Below are positions 8,222 to 15,166 of a stretch of 64,000 nt of DNA, in pieces (positions within the stretch are counted from its first letter, which is position 1; each line of letters opens with the position of its first letter). Source of the stretch: Bacteroidota bacterium (GTDB lineage: Bacteria > Bacteroidota > Bacteroidia > Bacteroidales > F082); contig JADJXJ010000003.1 in the NCBI GenBank assembly GCA_016715945.1, positions 1-64,000 on the forward strand, read 5' to 3'. Below the pieces are notes generated by a model that did no database searches, was not told the DNA's origin, and saw nothing but the letters and a program-made list of their open reading frames with translations. Both the position numbers and the translations under genes were made by a program.

Positions 8222-8862
8222 ACCTCATAAAACCGATAAATAGAATTTGGATAAGAAATGCGGGCCTTGTGTTCGCTTTTCTGTTTTTAAATGTTTATTT
8301 ATTTCTAAATGCGGGTTCCTGGCTAATCAGGTCAGATGAAGCTCCAAAATCGGATGTAGGTATTATCCTCATAGGTCGTTTGGTAGATCGGACTTTACTG
8401 GCCCATTCACTCCTCAAGCAATGTAAGATCAGTCGGATAGTAATGGTGAATGACGTGGTATATGACCGCAACATTCTTGATTCTATTGGGTTCAGGGCTC
8501 CGTCCCATGCGACGGTGTCGCGGGAGTTGTTGCTAGCGCTTGGTGTTGCGGACAGCCTCATTACAATTATTCCGGGCGATGCATCAAGTACCCGTCAGGA
8601 GGCAGGAGTTTTTGCTGAATATTTAAAATCCAACCAGCAAATTCACACTGTTTCCATTATCATTTCATCCTATCACTCCCGGCGTTCCTGGTAAATTTTT
8701 AATGACGTTTTACACGATCAAGAGCTAAATATTCAACGATCAGTGGCACACAATCCATACACAGGTTTCGATGCAAGATGCTGGTACAATAAAAGAGAGG
8801 ACGCCAAGGTCGTTTTTCAGGAATACACCAAGCTAATTTTCTTTTTCCTTTTCGAAAAGTAA
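8218..8862 (+). pseudogene. DUF218/SanA/ElyC-like membrane protein with an in-frame stop codon
   Basis: Starts at TTG 8218, overlapping the previous stop as TTGA. An N-terminal membrane helix (about 16-37) is followed by a DUF218-type domain (SDVGIILIGRLVDRT, GDASSTRQEAGVFAEYL, SIIISSYHSRRSW). A TAA at 8692-8694 interrupts it straight after the SSYH motif. The same frame then stays open for 55 more codons to TAA 8860-8862 (IFNDVLHDQELNIQRS... ending FFFLFEK), which is the normal C-terminal part of the family. A single base change therefore explains the break. DUF218 proteins are linked to envelope or undecaprenyl metabolism; this copy would make a 158-residue truncated product. Confidence 0.8.
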
Positions 8863-8893
8863 GAGTCAGTTTGAAAGCAATAGCCAAAGAACA

Positions 8894-9700
8894 ATGACTG
8901 CGCAAATACTATCTCGTTGGGCTGGCAACGAAGCTCAATATAATAAATACCGCCCTGGAGTTCCTGTGAAGCTCAGGCAGATTCTGTTGCGCTATTTGCA
9001 ATCCAAACAAATCGAGCTGGTTGTTGATCTGGGATGTGGAACGGGTAATTCAACACGTAGCTGGTCTTCTTGTGCAGACAAGGTTATCGGTATCGACCCC
9101 TCGGAAAATATGATCCGGATGGCGCTCCGGCGTACAAAAAACAAAAATGTAAACTATCGCATTGCTTATGGTCATCAGACTACCTTACCAGACGGGGTTG
9201 CTTCCCTGGTAACTGCATCTTCATCAATACATTGGATGGAGCCTGAAACCACACTCAGGGAAATAAAGCGCATACTTAAACCGTATGGGCTATTTGCGTT
9301 TTGGGGGCCATCACATCCTCCTGTCACCCCATTCATGCAGCTGGATCAGGCCTATGTTGATTTTGTTGCCGAAATAAACGCAAACAAACTATTGCTCACC
9401 ATGCCACAACGCTGGAAATGGGAGACGATCCTCGAAACTATCAATAAAAATAATCTTTTTATCTTGCATAGGTATTTCAACCTTGAGGCCCAGATGCACT
9501 GGAACAAGAACGACTACAAAAACTGGCTCTTCACAACCAATGAAATTCCCGGCCTTTTGAATTCAGGACACGAAAAATTCAAAAAGGCTTTGGATCGATT
9601 CACCGACAGCATTGATAAATACCTTGGATTGGAAAAGCATCCGGTATTTTTCGTTTATAACATACATGCGTTCATGAACGATTCAGAACAGCTTGCTTAA
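8894..9700 (+). CDS. Class I SAM-dependent methyltransferase
   Basis: A 268-residue methyltransferase of the Methyltransf_11 / trans-aconitate-methyltransferase-like type. SAM motif I is VVDLGCGTGNSTRSW, followed by VIGIDPSENMI (motif II acidic residue), YRIAYGHQTTLPDGVASLVTA and the LREIKRILKPYGLFAFWG motif. The C-terminal third is helical and has no extra domain. It starts 31 nt after the DUF218 pseudogene and may methylate a sugar or an amino-acid substituent; the substrate is not visible. It is followed by an ATP-grasp ligase, so the pair may modify the same small molecule. Confidence 0.85.
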   Translation: MTAQILSRWAGNEAQYNKYRPGVPVKLRQILLRYLQSKQIELVVDLGCGTGNSTRSWSSCADKVIGIDPSENMIRMALRRTKNKNVNYRIAYGHQTTLPDGVASLVTASSSIHWMEPETTLREIKRILKPYGLFAFWGPSHPPVTPFMQLDQAYVDFVAEINANKLLLTMPQRWKWETILETINKNNLFILHRYFNLEAQMHWNKNDYKNWLFTTNEIPGLLNSGHEKFKKALDRFTDSIDKYLGLEKHPVFFVYNIHAFMNDSEQLA

Positions 9701-9726
9701 AAAATGCAGCATAAGACAATCGTTCT

Positions 9727-10980
9727 GTGAAAAAAGCCATCGTTCTGGGAGGAGCCAGTTCGCACATTTCGTTACTCAGCAATCTGAGGGAGAGAGGATA
9801 TGTTACCCAATTGGTGGATATCCACCCCAATCCCGTGGCTCGGGATTTTGCTGATGTTCATCACCAGATCAGTGCTATGGATGTTGATGCCATCCAAAAA
9901 CTGGCAATTATGGAAAGGGCAGACCTTGTCATCAGTGCAAGCGGTGATCAGCTTAATCTGGTGGCCTGCCGGATTGCGCAAAAGATGGGCCTTCCGGCGC
10001 CTTACAACGTTGAAACGGCTTTGCTGGTGACGGATAAAGCGCTGATGAAGAATCGCATGGTGGAAGCCCGGGTTCCCACACCAGCTTTCATCGTAGCGCC
10101 TTTTGGAAGGGATATTGTTTTGGGTGGTTTAAAATTACCGCTGATTGTCAAGCCTGCGGACAGTTACGGATCGAAAGGGGTTCGGGTTGCATACTCATTG
10201 AGGCAATTGGAAGACTACATTGAATATGCCCGAACGTTAAGTAGTTTGAGGAAAGTTATCATCGAGGAGTTCATTGAAGGGCGTGAGATCGTCATAGATG
10301 CTTTTGTTGCAGAGGGTGTAATTCAGATAATATCCATTTATGAGAAATACAACATCTACAGCAATCAAACGGTAGTGCAATGCTTTAGATCCTTGCGCCC
10401 CCTTGCCCTGGAAGAATCTATGGTCGATAATCTTCATGATATTGCACAAAATCTTGTGAACGCCTTTGGCCTGCAAAACACCACCTTGTTCATTCAGACG
10501 ATCGTGAAAAACAAAGAAATCTTTGTCATTGAATTCGGTGCCAGGGCGGCCGGTGGACTTGCCAGCCGCGCCACACAGCTGAGTACAGGATTCGATGCCA
10601 TTGATGCAACCATCAATACTTATTTGGGGATAAATACCGCAGTTAATCTTAATCCCAATCCTGACTACATTTCTACCAACAGCATTTATTCGCTTCCCGA
10701 TGTGTTTGATAAAGTGAAAGGTCAGGAAGAGCTGCTTGACAAAAAAATCATTGAGGAATTGGTAATCTATAAATCTCCGGGCATGCGGATATCTCCATAT
10801 ATGACCAGCGCCGACCGCGTAGCGGGTTTTATTGTAAAAGCGACGAACAAAGAGGATTTATCCGACAAAACTACGTTGGCAATCAATCATTTGCAGATTA
10901 TGAATGATAAGGGTCAGGATATCATGATTCGGGATCTGTTCAATGGGATAAACGATAGCCATATTGTTTTGCCTCACTAA
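9727..10980 (+). CDS. ATP-grasp domain ligase, unknown substrate
   Basis: A 417-residue protein starting at GTG 9727. The N terminus is a pre-ATP-grasp Rossmann domain (KKAIVLGGASSHISLL, then VDIHPNP). The ATP-grasp fold follows: LMKNRMVEARVPTPAF, the lysine-bearing LPLIVKPADSYGSKGVRVA (glycine loop), IIEEFIEGREIVID, and the metal-site FVIEFGARAAGG. It resembles PurK/CarB-like or amino-acid ligases that activate a carboxylate as acyl phosphate and couple it to an amine. Within a polysaccharide locus it could attach an amino acid to a sugar or make a modified precursor; this is inference. No similarity specific enough to name the substrate was recognised. Confidence 0.82.
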   Translation: MKKAIVLGGASSHISLLSNLRERGYVTQLVDIHPNPVARDFADVHHQISAMDVDAIQKLAIMERADLVISASGDQLNLVACRIAQKMGLPAPYNVETALLVTDKALMKNRMVEARVPTPAFIVAPFGRDIVLGGLKLPLIVKPADSYGSKGVRVAYSLRQLEDYIEYARTLSSLRKVIIEEFIEGREIVIDAFVAEGVIQIISIYEKYNIYSNQTVVQCFRSLRPLALEESMVDNLHDIAQNLVNAFGLQNTTLFIQTIVKNKEIFVIEFGARAAGGLASRATQLSTGFDAIDATINTYLGINTAVNLNPNPDYISTNSIYSLPDVFDKVKGQEELLDKKIIEELVIYKSPGMRISPYMTSADRVAGFIVKATNKEDLSDKTTLAINHLQIMNDKGQDIMIRDLFNGINDSHIVLPH

Positions 10981-11026
10981 AATTAATTTCGTCTATCTTT
11001 AAAGAAATATCGCAAATAGGTATTAA

Positions 11027-12034
11027 ATGAGCAGGGACCCCGAAAAAATACAAATGGCGGATCGTATATTAAAAATATTGATCAACAAACGCTTTAGATC
11101 AGGGCCTAAGCCCGACACCGAAGCCGGGGCCAATATCAAGAAAATGCTGTATAGAAGCATTGATGAAAATCAACCCATCCATCTTTTTCAGTTTTGGGGC
11201 GGATGCAAGAACCCTAATCTGCCGGGCCAACACGTTGATGATTGTGAAAGATTGACATTAGATAATCTCGCGAAAATCGCTTTGGCAGTCCATGAGATAT
11301 ACGAACCCGGTCTTAGGATTGGCATTTTCCCCGGTGATGAAAGGGTACATAAGGCAAATCTGATCCCAAAACAACACACCATTGATTATGTAAATGGATT
11401 GAAGCAATTGGCCGGTAATCATGGCGAAATCTTCCATGTCACGCCGGTATCGGCGCTTTACCGGCAATATGCCACTGACTTTGATGATTGTCTTTTGACA
11501 ACGAATGCCAGAATTTCAAATGCCATTTATGATGACCCGAATTTTGATATACTGCTTCGGAATGCATCGAAAAATCTTTTCGGTGCTAATCAAATGTCTG
11601 CCGGGGAACTGTTACAAAAAAGTGCCGAAGCTGCCCGAACATACATTGTTTACCGTGTGGCTGAGGAACAGGCGGGCATCTATCGGGATTTTGAAAATTA
11701 CATACGGTGTTCATTTATCAGATTTTCGCCCTTTTACCACTTTTACAGGCAGTTCATTTTAGATATCGATCTGATCCAGCCACCCTTAAAGGGTGTTCTG
11801 CACTTTTATACGGGAGGAAAAGGAAACATCACACAACCCTGGCAGGCCTGTGGGATCTCGAAGTCGATCAATAATGATCGTGTTGTCTTTTTAAGCCAGA
11901 CAAGACGGAATCAATACTTGCCCCAAAACGAGGATAAACAAAGCGCGTTGTCCTCAACCAAAAACCCTCATCAGCACCTCTCCGATCCTTTCCCAATCGG
12001 TTTCGCTCAAATTGGAACCCGAAGGCAGGCATAA
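11027..12034 (+). CDS. Uncharacterised protein, distantly reminiscent of isonitrile synthases (PvcA/DIT1)
   Basis: A 335-residue protein not recognised with confidence. Features that recall the PvcA/DIT1 fold are FQFWGGCKNPNLP followed by an acidic/Leu stretch (DDCERLTLDNLAKIA), YEPGLRIGIFPGDERVHKANLI, and near the C terminus HFYTGGKGNITQPWQACGIS, which resembles the terminal TPWH segment. These enzymes convert an amino-acid amine to an isonitrile with ribulose 5-phosphate. The last 81 nt lie antisense to the restored C terminus of the convergent aminotransferase gene, so the final 27 or so residues are doubtful. A TATCTTTA box lies about 25 nt upstream. The preceding ATP-grasp and methyltransferase genes would fit small-molecule decoration. 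Confidence 0.55.
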   Translation: MSRDPEKIQMADRILKILINKRFRSGPKPDTEAGANIKKMLYRSIDENQPIHLFQFWGGCKNPNLPGQHVDDCERLTLDNLAKIALAVHEIYEPGLRIGIFPGDERVHKANLIPKQHTIDYVNGLKQLAGNHGEIFHVTPVSALYRQYATDFDDCLLTTNARISNAIYDDPNFDILLRNASKNLFGANQMSAGELLQKSAEAARTYIVYRVAEEQAGIYRDFENYIRCSFIRFSPFYHFYRQFILDIDLIQPPLKGVLHFYTGGKGNITQPWQACGISKSINNDRVVFLSQTRRNQYLPQNEDKQSALSSTKNPHQHLSDPFPIGFAQIGTRRQA

Positions 12035-13095
12035 TCCTTCATTAAAAGCTTCTCACTGACGCCGTCCCCGTAAAAAGGAACGTCTTCGAATACCGGCTGC
12101 AGGTGCATGGGTTTCCATAGAGGCCGCGATTCGATGTTTTCGGCCTCAAAGGCCAGCCGTAGTTTTTCCCGCGTGATGCCACGATTCTTCTCCGGATCGA
12201 TAATCACCGTAGTCAGCCAGCGGTTCGAAAAATAGCCTTCCGGTTCAGGAAGCAGCTCCGCTGCATAGCCTCTGGCCTTAATATCCCCAAAAAGTTTACT
12301 GTATCGTTCAAAGTTTTCCCTGCGTGCCCTGATGCGCACGGGCAGCACCTCCATTTGTCCGCGGCCAATGCCGGCTACAATATTGCTCATGCGGTAGTTG
12401 TAGCCGATATGGCTGTGCTGGTAGTGAGGGGCAGGGTCGCGGGCCTGAGTGGCCAGAAAGCGGGCTTTGCTGATCATGGCCTCATCTTCCGACAATAAGG
12501 CGCCCCCACCACTGGTGGTGATGATCTTATTGCCGTTGAACGACAAAATATTGAGCCTGCCAAATGTGCCGCATTTTTTGCCCCGGATATGCGATCCCAG
12601 TGCCTCGGCCGCATCCTCAATCAGAGGAATATCGTACGATTCAGCAATCGCAGTAATGCGTTCCATCTGTGCCGGCATGCCGTAAAGGTCCACGGCAATG
12701 ATGGCGGCGGGCTTCCTGCCTTTGCGCATACGGTCCTTTATGGCCACTTCAAGCGCATCAGGACAAATGTTCCAGGTTTTGGTTTCCGAGTCCACAAAAA
12801 CGGGGATCGCACCCTGATAAACGATGGGATTGGCCGAAGCCGAAAAGGTGAAGCTTTGACAGATTACCTCATCGCCCGCCTTGACGCCCAGCAGAATCAG
12901 GGCCAGATGCAGGGCGGCTGTTCCGCTGCTGAGGGCCGCGGCGTGCTTGGCACCGGTATAGGCTTCCAGATCGCGCTCAAAACCGTCCACATTCGGACCA
13001 AGCGGCGCCACCCAGTTGGCTTCGAAGGCCTGTTGCACATAGGTGTTTTCTGTTCCGCCCATATGCGGACTCGATAACCAGATTTTCTGTTTCAT
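12007..13095 (-). CDS. DegT/DnrJ/EryC1/StrS-family PLP aminotransferase (PglE-like), C-terminal frameshift
   Basis: A 362-residue product from ATG 13095. Family motifs are present: SSPHMGGTENTYV, GAKHAAALSSGTAALHLAL (phosphate-binding), VDLYGMPAQMERI, EDAAEALGSHIRGKKCGTFG, and SFNGNKIITTSGGGAL with the PLP-binding Lys. These enzymes make 4-amino sugars from 4-keto nucleotide sugars. The C terminus is aberrant: after VSEKLL it leaves frame. Adding one base to the A4 run at 12044-12047 (T run on the coding strand) restores LCLPSGSNLSETDWERIGE and moves the stop to 11954. The loss of about 29 conserved residues is therefore decay or sequencing error. Confidence 0.88.
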   Translation of the reverse strand: MKQKIWLSSPHMGGTENTYVQQAFEANWVAPLGPNVDGFERDLEAYTGAKHAAALSSGTAALHLALILLGVKAGDEVICQSFTFSASANPIVYQGAIPVFVDSETKTWNICPDALEVAIKDRMRKGRKPAAIIAVDLYGMPAQMERITAIAESYDIPLIEDAAEALGSHIRGKKCGTFGRLNILSFNGNKIITTSGGGALLSEDEAMISKARFLATQARDPAPHYQHSHIGYNYRMSNIVAGIGRGQMEVLPVRIRARRENFERYSKLFGDIKARGYAAELLPEPEGYFSNRWLTTVIIDPEKNRGITREKLRLAFEAENIESRPLWKPMHLQPVFEDVPFYGDGVSEKLLMKDYACLRVPI

Positions 13096-13120
13096 CGGGC
13101 AAGGTTGGTAAATAATGCTG

Positions 13121-13128
13121 CAAAAGTA
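13121..13128 (-). promoter_or_regulatory. Putative -7 box for the aminotransferase gene
   Basis: On the minus strand this reads TACTTTTG, matching TAnnTTTG, and ends 25 nt before the aminotransferase ATG. It faces the oppositely oriented box at 13141-13148, which makes a compact divergent promoter. Confidence 0.5.
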
Positions 13129-13140
13129 ACAATCAGGCTT

Positions 13141-13148
13141 TATTTTTG
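13141..13148 (+). promoter_or_regulatory. Putative -7 box for the FemAB-like gene
   Basis: TATTTTTG matches TAnnTTTG and lies 18 nt before the ATG at 13167. It is only 12 nt from the divergent box at 13121-13128, so the two promoters must overlap. Confidence 0.5.
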
Positions 13149-13166
13149 CACACCAAATACCGATGA

Positions 13167-14189
13167 ATGCCTTTCATCACAGCCGACAATCCTCTTTGGC
13201 CCGATATACTAAAGCGCACTGAGCACGATTTGTACCATCTGCCGGAGTATTGCGCCATCGAAGCCTGGATGCTCGGCGGTGAGGCCATGGCATGGGTTTA
13301 CGAAAACGAGGGCATTATCGCGCTGATTCCGCTCATTTCGAGGCCGGTAGAAAGCTGCGAACGTTGTTTCGACCTTGTCAGTCCGTACGGCTATCCGGGG
13401 GTACTCTGCTCGCGTCGGCTATCAGGCGATGAGGCTGAAAACATCCTGAGGGCGTTCGACGAAGAAGCGGTTGCCGCTGGTTATCTCACTACTTTTCTTC
13501 GCCTCAACCCCTTTTATAACAACTGGGTATTCAGCCGAAACCTCACTTTCAGGCAGGTAATCCATGGCAATACGGTGTCGGTCGATTTGAAACAGCCGTT
13601 CGAAGTAATACGCAAAACCTACTCCGAAAACCATAGGCGCAACCTAAGAAACGGTAACGAAAGTTTTTATGTCAGAACCAACGACTACCAATCCTTTCAT
13701 GCGTTCATTGAAGCCTACAACCAGACTATGCAAAGGAAAAAGGCCAACCCTTACTATTTTTTCCCCGAAACCTATTTCACCTCACTTCGTCATTTACTGG
13801 GCGAAAAACTGATGTATATCGCATTGCACAACAGTCAGGACGATGATTTTGTTGGGGGCGGATTGTTTACCCTGTTCGGTAATATCATGCAATTTCATCT
13901 TGGCGCAACCACCAACAAAGGCCTTTTAGGCAGCCCTTCGAAGCTGATGATCGATACAGCCATTCAGCTGGGCATCGGGCGAAAGGCATCTTTACTTCAT
14001 CTTGGTGGGGGATTGGGCGCAAGCACAAGCGACGGCTTATTCCGCTTTAAAAAAGGCTTTGGTAATACCTTGCATACGTTTTCGAGCCTGCGTTTTATTC
14101 ATCAGCCGGAAAAATATGCCCAACTCACCCTACGGGGAATCGATCCGCCCGAGTCTGCATCGGGCTTTTTCCCGGCCTACCGCAGATGA
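13167..14189 (+). CDS. FemAB/GNAT-like acyltransferase (Acetyltransf_6 type)
   Basis: A 340-residue two-lobed GNAT protein. The C-terminal lobe has the FemAB-type features YSENHRRNLRNGNE, the acceptor-side FHAFIEAYNQTMQRKKA, GGGLFTLFGNIMQFHLGATTNKG, and the closing LLHLGGGLGASTSDGLFRFKKGFG, typical of FemAB-like GNATs in exopolysaccharide loci. FemAB-family proteins are known companions of exosortase/PEP-CTERM exopolysaccharide clusters, and here the next gene is an exosortase. Likely role: transfer of an aminoacyl or acyl group to a cell-surface glycan; the substrate is unknown. It is transcribed divergently from the aminotransferase. Confidence 0.78.
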   Translation: MPFITADNPLWPDILKRTEHDLYHLPEYCAIEAWMLGGEAMAWVYENEGIIALIPLISRPVESCERCFDLVSPYGYPGVLCSRRLSGDEAENILRAFDEEAVAAGYLTTFLRLNPFYNNWVFSRNLTFRQVIHGNTVSVDLKQPFEVIRKTYSENHRRNLRNGNESFYVRTNDYQSFHAFIEAYNQTMQRKKANPYYFFPETYFTSLRHLLGEKLMYIALHNSQDDDFVGGGLFTLFGNIMQFHLGATTNKGLLGSPSKLMIDTAIQLGIGRKASLLHLGGGLGASTSDGLFRFKKGFGNTLHTFSSLRFIHQPEKYAQLTLRGIDPPESASGFFPAYRR

Positions 14190-14320
14190 CAGACAATGGC
14201 TATTTTCGTAATACCTTGGAATAATTAGCTTACGCAATGATCCTAAACCTGAACGGTTGCCATGGTCGATGAAGTGATAAGCCTAGCGTTCCTTTGCAAA
14301 CACACCAAAAAGAACTTATA

Positions 14321-14926
14321 ATGTCAGTATTTGATAAATCCTCCCTGAATAAACTGAGATCCCTGCATTCTGACAGCCGCATTCGGCCACTATGGAATGT
14401 GGTTTATTTTGCCATTCTGCTGCTCAGTTTTCACTTCATATATAAATGGTGGGCCGCAACAGGCTTTTACCCAATAAAAAATGCCGTCGACAGCCTTTTC
14501 GCTTTTGCCAGCGATATTCTGTTCAGGCAAAGCGACTGGATTCTGAAACATATTTTTAGAGCCGGACATACTACGAGCGACCAAACCATTTGGGTTTCGA
14601 CGAACAACGGATTGTGGGGATATGTTGAAGTGAGCCCGGGCTGCACCAGTCTAAAACAATGGCTGCACTTTGTTTTTATCATGATTTTTTTCCCAGGCCC
14701 TTGGAAGCACAAGCTATGGTTTATCCCGGCCGGAATTGTAGTCATTCACTTTGTGAACATTATCCGTATCGTAGGCCTCACGCTTACGCTCAAACCCTGG
14801 CCCAACCATTTCGACTTTTTCCACGACTACATCTTTAAAACCTTTTTCTACTTCATGATTTTCGTTATGTGGGTTGTATGGGTCGAATATTTCCCGTCAA
14901 AACCATCAACAAAACATCGCTCATAG
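14321..14926 (+). CDS. Exosortase/archaeosortase-family transpeptidase
   Basis: A 201-residue polytopic membrane protein from ATG 14321; an upstream TTG at 14294 would add nine residues but lacks the family start. The three exosortase active-site positions are visible: Cys108 in SPGCTSLKQW, Arg149 in HFVNIIRIVGL and His168 in DFFHDYIF. Around them are five or six hydrophobic segments, including the family-typical KLWFIPAGIVVIH. Exosortases cleave C-terminal sorting tails (PEP-CTERM-like) and attach proteins to surface polysaccharide. No protein with such a tail is seen in this window, so its clients must be elsewhere. It follows a FemAB-like gene. Confidence 0.87.
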   Translation: MSVFDKSSLNKLRSLHSDSRIRPLWNVVYFAILLLSFHFIYKWWAATGFYPIKNAVDSLFAFASDILFRQSDWILKHIFRAGHTTSDQTIWVSTNNGLWGYVEVSPGCTSLKQWLHFVFIMIFFPGPWKHKLWFIPAGIVVIHFVNIIRIVGLTLTLKPWPNHFDFFHDYIFKTFFYFMIFVMWVVWVEYFPSKPSTKHRS

Positions 14927-14978
14927 TCCAAAAATAAAAAGGCGAGACGATATACTGAACTGTATCAAGGCTATTCAT

Positions 14979-14995
14979 AAGAGACCTTGTCTCTT
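14979..14995. other. Short perfect inverted repeat in the exosortase/Argonaute convergent gap
   Basis: AAGAGAC and GTCTCTT flank a 3-nt loop, forming a 7-bp stem in the 240-nt gap between the convergent exosortase and Argonaute genes. No U-tract follows on either strand, so it is not a standard terminator. No promoter or gene is seen in the rest of the gap. Confidence 0.4.
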
Positions 14996-15166
14996 AACCT
15001 TTACAGCGTTAAAAGGATAGTGTCACACCAACAAATACATTGCAATCACCGATTTAACACCTAAAATGTCTGACGTCATTTTTTAAGGCCCAGTATTACA
15101 GCAACATATCAAGCCGCTCCCGACGAATTACATCAAACTTCGGAAGACATGAAAACCCTTCCACAC

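Noticed and set aside
14979..14995. Rho-independent terminator between exosortase and Argonaute genes
   Set aside because: The stem is short and no U-tract follows on either strand.
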